A DNA stretch of 64,000 nt, taken from Diplonema japonicum (taxonomy: Eukaryota; Euglenozoa; Diplonemea; Diplonemida; Diplonemidae). The stretch spans positions 124,001 through 188,000 of the forward strand of contig OZ025694.1 in NCBI GenBank assembly GCA_964019335.1. The letters run 5' to 3'. A model generated the notes under the pieces. It worked only from the letters and a program-made list of their open reading frames with translations, was not told where the DNA came from and ran no database searches. This document shows, one piece after another, positions 31,999-40,967 of this stretch (positions are counted from its first letter, which is position 1; each line of letters starts with the position of its first letter). Made by a program: the position numbers and the translations under genes.

Positions 31999-33922
31999 AT
32001 GACCAGTTCGACTACCCAAGGCACGTTGAGCAACTGGCTTGTGAGGCACCCAACTTTGGTTGCTGACACTTCCGACCAGCTCACCCCCCCGAGAGGTGGA
32101 GGAGATAAACTCCTTACACCGGGCCAAGAAGGCCAGAACAAACCCCCGAAAGCAGCTCCAGCTCCCGAAGGATACTAAAGCCCTTATTGGGCGATACGCT
32201 GCTACCCACGGCGTCGCGGCGGCCAGGTCGTGGTACCGCACGAAAGAGGGGGTGGAACTAGCAACGTCCAGTATTTCCGACTGGAAAAAAAACTTTGGAG
32301 GCTCTGTTGGGCCTGTTGCTGCCCCCTTTACCGTCGGTCGCAAACCTCTTCTGGCCGAGGCAGAGACTGCCAAGGTTTTTGCTTGGGTCGATAGGCAAAA
32401 CGAACTTGGCGAGCCTATCTCAGCGCAACAAATATGCACCTATGCAGAAGGGCTGCTGCGCGCTAATCCAGCCCGAAAGACAGACTTTGGTGGGGCACTG
32501 TCCTTTTCCACCAGCTGGGCTGACAAGCTTTGCAGCAGGAAAGGCTACAAAAGCCGCAGGCCCACCACCGGAAAACCTGGAAACGAGAAGGACAAAGAGA
32601 GGGCACGCTGTTTCGCCATGCAATTCAGGTCAATAATCGACACCCATAAAGTAAGGCCTGAATTGGTCTGGAATATGGACCAAACCTCCCTGCAGCTGTT
32701 GCCGTGGGGTTAAAAACCAAAACGAAAAGGGGTGCAAAGGTCGTAAAAGTCCGTGGCTTGGGGGACAAACGGGCCATAACCGGACAGCTGGCTGTCTCCC
32801 TGGCTGGGGATAAGTTGCATCCGCAACTTATATACAAAGGCAGAACGGAACCTGCAGCCGACAGGGTTTATCCAGGGTCCGTGCCCCGGGTCAAGCACCC
32901 GCCCGCCGAATGGAGCCTAACGGTATCGCCCAGTCATTGGGCTAATTATGATACACTCAGTATCTGGGTCAAAAAGCTGTTTCTTCCTTTTTGCAGTAAA
33001 ACCATCGATTCTCATGGTTTTGCCCCGAACGAGTCGATTCTGCTGCTTGTCGATGACTACAACTGTCATTCGACCGATGAGTTTTTGGAGTTGTTCGAAG
33101 GCACAAACGTGCACATTGCTTTTGTCCCCCCTGGGCTCACCTACATGGTTCAACCGATGGATATTGGGTTGAACGCAGCTGTAAAAGCATCTATTAAGAA
33201 CAGTTATAAAAAGTGGGCCACACGAAGGCTCGACAAGCTGATTGCCTCAGGGGCGGCGGCTGAATCATGGGAGGTGCCCTCTACTAGCTCGATTAAAGGG
33301 CCTCACTTGAGGTATGCCACGAGGCTTTTTCTTTTCCTGTTTTTTTCCTAGGTGGGTCGAAACAGCCTGGGATGCTGTCTCCGGCCAGTCGATCAGGAAC
33401 AGCTGGGCTTCCTGTTTTGGCCACTACCTGGAACCCGGATGGAGCCCAATTTGGGAGTTTTCGGTACTTGCTGCATACGCCGGTGTTGCGTGTGTGCTGA
33501 CTGTTGGAAAAACATGGGAGGAAGAGTGGGAAGAGGACTGGGGCTGGGAGGAGGACTGGGAGGAAGAGTGGGAAGAGGACTGGGGCTGGGAGGAGGTCTG
33601 GGAAGAGGAGGAAGACGAGTACTCCCTATATGCCAGGCTTGCCCAGGACATGGAGCATGGACGTGTGGAAGTCATCGACGTAGATGCATCTTCCGACACG
33701 ACCACCGTGTCCGCCGCCTCGACGATAACCGAAGAAACCTTTTCCGTTTCTTCAGACTCGTCAGTGGAGATACTCCCCAGTCTCACCCAGCAACGGCTGG
33801 ATGACGCTGCCGCCAGGAGGGCCGCCAAGAAGGCAACAGCTAAGCCTGCAAGAAAGAAGGCAGCAGCTAAGCCCGCAGGCAAGAAGGCAGCGGCCAAACC
33901 CGGAGGCAAGGCAGCACAGTAG
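31999..33922 (+). pseudogene. DDE_1-class (pogo/jerky-like) transposase, frameshifted
   Basis: Coding sequence starts about 31999 (MTSSTTQGTLSNW), shifts frame near a run of seven C (32084-32090), continues through a helix-turn-helix-like region (LATSSISDWKK) and the first catalytic Asp motif WNMDQTSL, then meets a TAA at 32711-32713 next to a GGGG run, and resumes one frame over. Downstream, the second Asp is in LLLVDDYNCHS and the third in VQPMDIGLNAAVKA. A 40-nt GTATG...CCTAG intron (33312-33351) leads to WVETAWDAVS, as in related transposases. The tail has Trp/Glu repeats and Ala/Lys-rich repeats. All three acidic catalytic residues are present. The two frame breaks imply a decayed copy, or sequencing errors in homopolymers. 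Confidence 0.75.
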
Positions 33923-34148
33923 ATAGCTCTACCCCCCCCTTTTTTTTCTTTTCTTTTTGCCTTTTATCAATCAGTTTTATCTTGAGCTTTATGCCCACAC
34001 GGTATCTTCTTCCAGGGATAATACGGACACGAAACACATGACCCAGATACCCAGTGGTTTGGTGGTGGTTTCTTCGCGCGGTTGCCGTTTGCAGCCCAGG
34101 CCAGTATGTAGGTGGTAGTGGACCAGGCCCCCTGACGACCTTACAGGA

Positions 34149-34199
34149 AACTCCCGGACACCAAAAAAACTCGGACATTTTTCCGTCCGGGAGTTTTTC
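34149..34199 (+). repeat. Subterminal palindromic repeat, right
   Basis: Identical 51-bp counterpart of 31730-31780, directly inside the right inverted repeat. Confidence 0.85.
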
Positions 34200-34210
34200 G
34201 TTTTACAGTA

Positions 34211-34663
34211 GTTTTTTTTTCTCTTTCTTTCTTTCTTTCTTTCTTTTTTCTTTGACACTGAATCAACACTTCGCGAAAACAACAGATGTAGCGGTGTTTT
34301 CATACAAAGTGCCAAAGTCGCAGAAGAGGTCGAAAGGTGGCCTCCTAGTCTCCCCAGGCGGCATGCAAACAAAAAGCTCTGTGCCGCGGAAGCATTTCTG
34401 AAATCGAACGGAGCCAGGCAAGCCTCAAAGCAACTACCGATGTGAAATCTCAAAAAAGTGAGTAGCAGAATGTGGACATAGCTTTCCTTGGCCCACGGCA
34501 CACGGGTTAATTGCTTCTGGCACTCTTTCAAAGCTGCTTTACCACTCCACTTTACTTTCTACGGGATTTGAGAGGCTTCGGGGTGATGTTTCACAAAGGG
34601 CTAAAAAATAACTACTACTAAAATAAAGTGTCGCACTTTCTTACAACAAAAGAAAAGAAAAAA
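34211..34663. other. Intergenic between transposon and BI-1-like copy 2
   Basis: A (TTTC)n microsatellite, then ordinary sequence. No supported gene. It shares nothing obvious with the region upstream of copy 1 beyond the last about 20 bases before the ATG. Confidence 0.65.
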
Positions 34664-35482
34664 ATGATGAGCAAGATGTTTCTGGGAGCGGGGATGAGGA
34701 CGGCCCCTGTTGCGGCGTCTATGCTGTGCGGGAGGCAGCAGAGGAGCTTCTTCAGCGCCTCGTCTCAGAAGATGGCGCGGTTCGAGAAGCCGAAGGAGAT
34801 GCAAGCCGTGGAGCAGCAGCAGCAGCAGGTGGCACAGAGGAGCGAGTACGACGCGTTGACACCCGAGGCGAGGAGGTACCTCGGGAGGGTGTACGGGGTG
34901 ACAGCGTCTGGGATGGTGACGCTGACTGCAGGGTCGTGCGCGATGCTGTTCACACCGCTTGGGCTGGCTGTCCCGTACTGGGCACCGATGGTGGCGTCGC
35001 TGGTTCCGATGATCGGGCTGTCGATGGGGTACGGGAAGACGCAGGGGAGGAAGCTGGGGATGTTCCACTCCTTCACGGGGCTGACAGGGATGGGCCTGGT
35101 ACCGGTGGTGGCGGCGGCGAAGTTCGGTGGGGTTCTGGCCCCTGCTGTGGGGCTCACGATGGCGACATACGCTGGTTTCTCTGCGGCGGCTTTGATGGCG
35201 CCTGCAGGGTCGTCGGTCAAGATGCAGGGCCCGCTCATCGCAGGGCTGCTGGGGCTCATCGGGGTGCAGCTTGTGTCCCTCTTCTACCCGACCCCCCTTG
35301 CCACCCAGCTCATCATGTACGGCGGCCTCGCAATCTTCTCCCTCCTCGTCGCCTCCGACACAGGCGCCATGATCGAGCGTGCCAACGCAGGCCAAACCGA
35401 CGTCGTCATGGATGCCATCAACGGGGTCCTCAACCTCGTCAACATCTTCGTCAGGATGGTCCACATGCTTAGGAGCGACTAA
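34664..35482 (+). CDS. Mitochondrial BAX inhibitor-1 (TMBIM5/GHITM-like) protein, copy 2
   Basis: Encodes the same 272-residue protein as 30262-31080, and I saw no nucleotide difference before the stop codon. Presequence, seven spans and BI-1 C-terminal signature are therefore the same. Upstream identity begins only about 20 bases before the ATG (ACAACAAAAG, with an extra GAAAA here); downstream identity ends at the stop codon. The pair flanks the DNA transposon. A coding-length block of identity without flank identity points to gene conversion or a very tight duplication; a simple segmental tandem duplication would carry flanks. Confidence 0.82.
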   Translation: MMSKMFLGAGMRTAPVAASMLCGRQQRSFFSASSQKMARFEKPKEMQAVEQQQQQVAQRSEYDALTPEARRYLGRVYGVTASGMVTLTAGSCAMLFTPLGLAVPYWAPMVASLVPMIGLSMGYGKTQGRKLGMFHSFTGLTGMGLVPVVAAAKFGGVLAPAVGLTMATYAGFSAAALMAPAGSSVKMQGPLIAGLLGLIGVQLVSLFYPTPLATQLIMYGGLAIFSLLVASDTGAMIERANAGQTDVVMDAINGVLNLVNIFVRMVHMLRSD

Positions 35483-36007
35483 ACATCGGTGGTCATGAAG
35501 ACTCTGGTGGCTCACCTATGGACTTGAAATATGCTTTTTCATCTTTATTTTCGGGGGTTTTTTATATATTTTTTGGTTTTCTTTTATGGCTGTTTTTTTT
35601 TATACTTTTTTTGTGATGGAACGGAAACGCTTGTTGTAGTTATCAAAAGAATAATGCTGACAGCGAACCGCGTAACAAATCTCTTTATTAGGTAAAATGT
35701 TTGCAACCGTTGCTCACAAACAAAGAATAACTCGCCTGTTCTTTTTTTTTTTTTTTTTTTTTTTTTGGTTTGACAAGAGAAAACAATATTAGAGCAAGTG
35801 GTAAACATAGGGCTTATCCTTCAAACCACTTCCCCCCCCCCCCTTTTTTTGATTAGTACCACTACTCACCCCCCTTTTCTTTTTTTTTCAGAAATTATTG
35901 TTTCTACTTTTTTATATTTAATCCAATCTCATAGTTTTTCTTTTTTTTGACTGCCCCCCCCCTTACCCCCCTTTTTTTTTGCTTACCTCCATCAGTGTGT
36001 ATCCGAC
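35483..36007. other. Intergenic, homopolymer-rich
   Basis: No gene seen. Confidence 0.65.
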
Positions 36008-36490
36008 ATGAAAAGAACAATCTTGCTCCGAGCCGTCGAACGAGAGTTGGCGGAAGTGAACACAGAATGCGCTGAGAAAGCAGTGGCGGAGCTTGAGATG
36101 CAGCTAGAAAGCAGCAGGTCGAGGCACTTCAGCGATGTTGCCCCGAATGCGTTAAAGCGACGGGAAATGCTGTGGGATATTGAGCGGTACCATTGGGCCG
36201 CTGCGAACCTGGAACTAAGCCAGCTAAAAATGAACATCTCACGCCCGACAGATGAGATGGTAAATGCGCAACTACACATTGAAGCATACAACCTCTTCTG
36301 CAAAGACCTCCCCCACTCAACAGCCAATAAAAAAAGCATGTTCAGCGATCTCCCCGAAGGGACCCGCAAGCGGTACATCGCCTCAGCACAGCGACTCCGT
36401 GAACAACGGGCCAAGGCAGGCAATGCCCCACGCTTTAAAACCCACGAGGCCATCAAACTGGAGCGCTCCGACGAATCATGGGACTTTTAA
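36008..36490 (+). CDS. Hypothetical helical protein
   Basis: 160 residues, one exon, predicted mostly alpha-helical and charged. The segment AYNLFCKDLPHS ... MFSDLPEGTRKRYIASAQR resembles an HMG-box-like arrangement (short helix, spacer, basic helix), but the match is too weak to claim DNA binding. The start follows TATCCGAC rather than the usual A-rich leader, so a start further in cannot be excluded. No signal peptide or membrane span. Confidence 0.6.
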   Translation: MKRTILLRAVERELAEVNTECAEKAVAELEMQLESSRSRHFSDVAPNALKRREMLWDIERYHWAAANLELSQLKMNISRPTDEMVNAQLHIEAYNLFCKDLPHSTANKKSMFSDLPEGTRKRYIASAQRLREQRAKAGNAPRFKTHEAIKLERSDESWDF

Positions 36491-36655
36491 TTATTCTTTT
36501 CTTTTCCCCTCCTTTTCTTTTTCTTGGGGTGCTTAGCCATCCCTTTTTTTTCGAGTCGTAGACTACGGCAGTGAGGGGAGAATTGGGTCGTCCAGAAGGG
36601 ATTGCCCTTTTTTTTATTCTTAAATTTTCTTTCTTTTTGAAAAGACCTTTGTTGC

Positions 36656-36657
36656 AG
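36656..36657 (+). promoter_or_regulatory. Candidate trans-splice acceptor AG
   Basis: A T-rich tract and CTTTGTTGCAG end 4 nt before the first ATG of the synapsin-like gene. If used, the transcript leader would be almost entirely the added leader. Confidence 0.4.
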
Positions 36658-36661
36658 TACT

Positions 36662-37696
36662 ATGTACCATCAGGCTTCAATCCACACCACACCAATGCTT
36701 GGGCTCTTCAAGGGATCGCCTACAGCCTCGCCTCCGGCGCCCTTCACCCTGCTTGTGATCCAGGCGGACGCGTACAACTGGCCCGAGCTGTTCGAAGGTG
36801 TGAAGGTGAAGGGCCGTGAGGTGAAGGTGGTGCAGACTGGGTTCGACAAGATCTCTGTGGGGCCTGCGGAGAACTACTCACCAGAGAAGGCGCGCCGCCT
36901 GTGCGTGCATGTGCACGAGACGACGGAGCGAGACGCGAACGGGGACAAGGCGGGGACGAAGAAGCGGCAGACGATCTTCCCGGACATGCTGCTGGTGCGG
37001 AACTGCGTGTGGACGCACGCGGAGGACCACAAGAACACCCTGTACGCGTTTATGTACTGCAACGTGCCGTGCGTGAACAGCTTGGAGTCGATCTACATGA
37101 GCTTGGAGCGCCCTGTGGTGATGGGGATGCTAAACAGGATACGGACGGAGCAGGGAAGGGAGGCCTTCCCCGTGATTGACCAGGCCTTCACCCCTGGCTA
37201 CAGGGAGATGATGTATCCGTTGGGGTTCCCGGCGGTGGTGAAGGTGGGGGCGGCGCACGCGGGCTTCGGGAAGATGAGAATAAAGGACCACCACGACATG
37301 CACGACTTCAAGAGCGTGCTGGCGCTGTCGGGGGGCAAGTACTGCTCGATGGAGCCGTTCGTGGAGGGGGCACGCGACCTGCGCATCCAGTGCATCGGGG
37401 AGGACGTGAAGGCCTTCGGGAGGCGAGACGTGTCTGGCGAGTGGAAGACCAACACAGGGACCAGCCTCTGCGAGCAGATCGAAGTCACACCCGTCTTCCG
37501 GCAGTGGGTGGAGTGGGTGCGGCCCTTCTTCGGCGGCCCTTCCATCTTCACCATCGACGCTATCGAGAAGCCCGACGGCAGCCACGTCATCCTCGAGGTC
37601 AACGACACCTCCTCGGGGCTCTTCCCAGACACGGCACAGGAGGACAACATCCTCATCAGGGGCCTCGTCACCAGGAAGATGGAAGAGGTTTTGTGA
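36662..37696 (+). CDS. Synapsin-like ATP-grasp protein
   Basis: 344 residues. Animal synapsins bind synaptic vesicles and share an ATP-grasp fold C domain. The order of conserved segments here follows that domain: FTLLVIQADAYNWPELFEG (start of the first lobe), NVPCVNSLESIYMSLERP (about 134), FPVIDQAFTPGYREM (169), FPAVVKVGAAHAGFGKMRI (the nucleotide-binding lysine strand and glycine loop, about 190), YCSMEPFVEGARDLRIQ (226), VSGEWKTNTG (256) and VILEVNDTSSG (309). These match synapsin-specific sequences (VNSL, FPLIDQ, KMGHAHSGMGK, VSGNWKTNTG) rather than generic ATP-grasp enzymes. Synapsin A, B and the proline-rich D/E regions are absent. A vesicle-related role is inference. The start is the first ATG after an acceptor-like AG; a second in-frame ATG lies 33 nt on. 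Confidence 0.85.
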   Translation: MYHQASIHTTPMLGLFKGSPTASPPAPFTLLVIQADAYNWPELFEGVKVKGREVKVVQTGFDKISVGPAENYSPEKARRLCVHVHETTERDANGDKAGTKKRQTIFPDMLLVRNCVWTHAEDHKNTLYAFMYCNVPCVNSLESIYMSLERPVVMGMLNRIRTEQGREAFPVIDQAFTPGYREMMYPLGFPAVVKVGAAHAGFGKMRIKDHHDMHDFKSVLALSGGKYCSMEPFVEGARDLRIQCIGEDVKAFGRRDVSGEWKTNTGTSLCEQIEVTPVFRQWVEWVRPFFGGPSIFTIDAIEKPDGSHVILEVNDTSSGLFPDTAQEDNILIRGLVTRKMEEVL

Positions 37697-38135
37697 AGAG
37701 AATGATTATAACTGCTCCCCCCCCCCCCCCCCCCCCAGAGAAGGTGCAAAAAAAAGAAGAGAAAAAAATGAGAGAGATGAGAGGAAAAAGAAAAATGTAG
37801 AATACAAAAAAAACAAAGAAAAAAACGGATGGAAATATTGTGTTGTTTGCATTTCTAGCTCTTTTTTTCCCCCCGCTTCTCCCCCTGCCCAGATGCCATG
37901 AGAGCAGGTATCTAGGTGTTTTCTTTCTTTTTTTTTTCCCTTTAAAATTCCTTTCCTTTAGTCTTCCTTCTATCCTTAGTAAAGCATTATTTTTGTGCTT
38001 TTTCATTTCTTCCAGCCACACATCGCAGCCATAGCCATGTTATAGTACTTCTTTTGTATTTAACAAGTACTGTTCAGTTTCTTGTAAGATACTAAAAAAA
38101 ACTCATGCTGAGCACCACTCTTTCTCACGCTGTTA
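37697..38135. other. Intergenic, homopolymer-rich
   Basis: No gene seen; poly-C, A-rich and T-rich runs. Confidence 0.65.
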
Positions 38136-40646
38136 ATGAATAAAATGGCGAGCATCAAGGTGCTGAACATCTCGCTGGTGCTGCTGTGCATTGCGGTGAC
38201 GGTGTTCATCTGCACGTACCTTGCGATAAGCAGCAGCGACACGGCACTGAACGACACGAAGGACTCGAGGGACACATTCGTGAACAACTCCTTCACAGTG
38301 GGCGAGGACAGTGTGAGGGAGAGGACGGAAGAGTTTGTTGACCTGCTGCTGAACAGCACTGTTGACTACGTGTTGCAGTTCATGGAGCCACAGAGGCTGA
38401 CAGGCTTGGGACTGGCAAGGGAGATCATGGCGAAGCCCTACGACGTGGTCAAGAACTTCTCGTGGCACAACCTGGCACGGTACTACTGGGCGTATAAGAA
38501 TTTAATGAACAACGGAAACTCTGGAGTGGGCATCTATCTCACCAATGAGCTTATGATTTTCTACTACGAATCGATGCACACCGTACAGAGAGGCCCCAAT
38601 GAATACCACCATACCGTTTTTGTTTTTAATTACGGAAGCGACCACCCGTTGGGGGGGAGGACCATGGATATCGTAGCGTCGTCTGACCCCGAGACAGGTG
38701 TCCCCTTGTTGTTGAGCGACCCAGCTACTGATGTGGACTGGACGGGAGCTCCCTGCAACGACACATCCCTCGCCACCAACGGAACTGTTCCGATGGAGCC
38801 TTGCGGCCCGTACGTAGGAAATAAGAGAAGAGCTTCAATAGAACGCTCTTTCATCCGGTTGGGAAGGAGGGCCGTTAAAGACTCTGCCGCCATGACCCCC
38901 CCGATCAGCTTCGGGCATCACATCACAGTCAACACCTTTGCCCCCATCCACCACAATGGGGTCTACACGGGCACTATATTCGTGGGTGCTGACCTGCGTC
39001 ACATCAGTCGGATTCTATCGGACCTGAAGATAGGCGGCCCTGTCGCTGGCAGTCCCTCACGAGGCCGCATCTACATCACCGTAAGGAGCAAAAGCTGGCG
39101 TTCCCCCGTTGGCATGCTTATCGCTGCTACACACGGCAATGTAGCATATCACAGGAAGCCACCTATGCAGTCTCTCACACTGATGCCCCCGACGAACAGT
39201 TCCGACCCAATTGTGCAAAGCGTGGCAGAGGAAGTGGAGGCGAAGGAGATGGATCTGGAGACAATGGCGACGCTGGAGGTGCTGAACATCACGACGGAGC
39301 ATGCACCGGAAGGGGAGGAGTTCTACTACAGGGTGGGGATCCTCAACAACGGGCACGGGATCGACTGGTACGTGCACGTCGTGATCGACAGGGCGTACAT
39401 CTTGGGGGATATCGACAAGGAGGTTGCGGAGACACGCGTGGCGATCGATGATGCAGAGCAGGAGGTGGACAACAACCTGAAGAAGGCACGCACTGTGCTG
39501 TACGTGCTGGTGGTAGTGGTCGCTATGGTCCTTACCACGGCCTCTGTCGTGTTCGTGTTGAAGATCATCGAACCACTTCTGGTGCTGGAGAGGGAGATGG
39601 CACAGGTGGCTGTGATGAACCTGGAGGGGGTGGACAGGGGGAGGCCGTTGAGCGCACTCCGAGAGGTACAACTCATGCAGATGAGCTTCCTGAAGATGAT
39701 CGACAATCTTGTGGAGTTCAGGAACTACATGCCCGCCTCTGTGCTGCTCGACGACGATGACGACGATGAAGAGGAGAGCGTGACCACTGGTGCAAACACC
39801 GAGAAGCGCCATAGCATAGTAAGCAGTTCGCTGCACGACTCGGAGAAGATACAGCAGAAGCAGCAGGCACTCCACGAGACAGAGGCGAAGGCGAAGAAGG
39901 TGACTCTGCTGGCATGCAACATGCGGCGCTTCCTCGACATGGACTCTTGTCAGGCCACAAAGCTAGCAAGCTACCTATCAATGGCACTTGTGCACGTGAA
40001 TGTGACGAGAGGAACACCCGACAGCTTCAGCGGGGACAGGCTGTACGCGTCGTGGAACAGTGTGCGGGGTTGTTTCTCGCACAGGACGGCGGCGTACACC
40101 TGCTCCCGAGAGATCGTTAAGGGTGCTTCGCCCATGCAGGTCTCGATCGGGGTGGCGTCTGGGGAGGTGCAATGTGGGAACATGGGGTGCGAGGGGATGA
40201 AGAAGTTCACGTTTGTCGGTTCGCTGGCGTCGTGGGTGCACATCGTGGAGCGGGTGGCAAGGATGCAGAAAGCAGACATCGCAGTGGACAGCGTGGTCCA
40301 CGAGGAGGTTCAGAACGCATCACACACGAGGCCCCTGCTGCACCTGTCCTTCCCGAAACACTCGAAGAATGTGCTTCTTGTGTATGAAGCATCTGGGGTG
40401 AGGGAGGTGAAGGAGGAGGAGTGGATGTACCAGTTGGCGGAAGCGGAGGCCAGCGACCTACATGCTCAGTACACAGAGAGCTACAAGCTCTTCATGGATC
40501 AGGATGTGGAAGGGGCGCTGAAGGCACTCGAAGGCTACACGGATACCTCACATGTGACGCGGAACTACATGGAGCAGCTGGAGAAGGCAGCACAGAACAA
40601 GGAACTCTGTCAGCCCTGGAGAACGCTGGATCTGTTGCTTGCTTGA
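38136..40646 (+). CDS. Membrane sensor with degenerate class III nucleotide cyclase domain
   Basis: 836 residues (833 from the second in-frame ATG at 38145, which fits the A-rich leader better). TM1 lies at about 10-32, an extracellular domain with many sequons at about 35-450 (Cache-like, inference), TM2 at about 454-478, followed by a HAMP-like linker and a cyclase-like domain at about 585-755. Recognisable cyclase positions are SFSGDRLYASWN (second metal Asp region) and VSIGVASGEVQCGN...FVGSLASWVHIVERVA. The first metal-binding Asp, normally at the start of the domain (FxDIxxF), appears replaced (LLACNMRRF), so activity is doubtful. A poly-Asp stretch follows TM2. It might dimerise with an active cyclase. 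A cNMP-binding protein is encoded 3 kb downstream. Confidence 0.7.
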   Translation: MNKMASIKVLNISLVLLCIAVTVFICTYLAISSSDTALNDTKDSRDTFVNNSFTVGEDSVRERTEEFVDLLLNSTVDYVLQFMEPQRLTGLGLAREIMAKPYDVVKNFSWHNLARYYWAYKNLMNNGNSGVGIYLTNELMIFYYESMHTVQRGPNEYHHTVFVFNYGSDHPLGGRTMDIVASSDPETGVPLLLSDPATDVDWTGAPCNDTSLATNGTVPMEPCGPYVGNKRRASIERSFIRLGRRAVKDSAAMTPPISFGHHITVNTFAPIHHNGVYTGTIFVGADLRHISRILSDLKIGGPVAGSPSRGRIYITVRSKSWRSPVGMLIAATHGNVAYHRKPPMQSLTLMPPTNSSDPIVQSVAEEVEAKEMDLETMATLEVLNITTEHAPEGEEFYYRVGILNNGHGIDWYVHVVIDRAYILGDIDKEVAETRVAIDDAEQEVDNNLKKARTVLYVLVVVVAMVLTTASVVFVLKIIEPLLVLEREMAQVAVMNLEGVDRGRPLSALREVQLMQMSFLKMIDNLVEFRNYMPASVLLDDDDDDEEESVTTGANTEKRHSIVSSSLHDSEKIQQKQQALHETEAKAKKVTLLACNMRRFLDMDSCQATKLASYLSMALVHVNVTRGTPDSFSGDRLYASWNSVRGCFSHRTAAYTCSREIVKGASPMQVSIGVASGEVQCGNMGCEGMKKFTFVGSLASWVHIVERVARMQKADIAVDSVVHEEVQNASHTRPLLHLSFPKHSKNVLLVYEASGVREVKEEEWMYQLAEAEASDLHAQYTESYKLFMDQDVEGALKALEGYTDTSHVTRNYMEQLEKAAQNKELCQPWRTLDLLLA

Positions 40647-40967
40647 AGACGACATCCTTCACTCGGGTTTACACTCAAGAAAGGACGTCCTTCCTTTTTA
40701 CGCTTTAGAGAGAGGTGACGCGCACATATTAGAAGCTCACTCCAATGTGTCGTTTGACCACAAGCACCGCCGCACCATGTACTTTATGGTGCACTTTTGC
40801 TTTTGTTTTCATCTAAGTTAGAAGGGCTCACAAGAGGCTGCCTTCAAGTGGGATTGTCTTTTACTTTGAGGAATGGTTTCATTTAAATAAATAATAGTTA
40901 TCCCAAGGAAGGGGGGAAGGGGGTGACGCGAAAGAAGAAAAAGAAAAAGGGGGGAAAAAGAGAAGAG
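40647..40967. other. Short intergenic region
   Basis: No gene seen. A small perfect hairpin GCACCAT/ATGGTGC lies near 40770-40795. Confidence 0.6.

Larger units (their letters stand above)
31684..34210 (+). mobile_element. Pogo/Tc1-mariner-type DNA transposon with TA target duplication
   Basis: Left end TA-CTGTAAAACGAA (31684-31697) and right end CGTTTTACAG-TA (34199-34210) are inverted repeats flanked by TA, the target preference of Tc1/mariner/pogo elements. The element proper is 2523 bp. A 51-bp sequence occurs as a direct copy just inside both ends (31730-31780 and 34149-34199); it is itself palindromic (CTCCCGGAC ... GTCCGGGAG) and probably serves as transposase binding sites. Inside is one transposase gene in the DDE_1 (CENP-B/jerky/Tigger) class with frameshifts. 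The element sits between two identical BI-1-like genes. Confidence 0.85.

Noticed and set aside
32706-32713. Programmed -1 frameshift in the transposase at GTGGGGTTAAAAA
   Set aside because: The heptamer does not fit X-XXY-YYZ in the incoming frame, and another break exists upstream; decay or base-call error in the G run is simpler.
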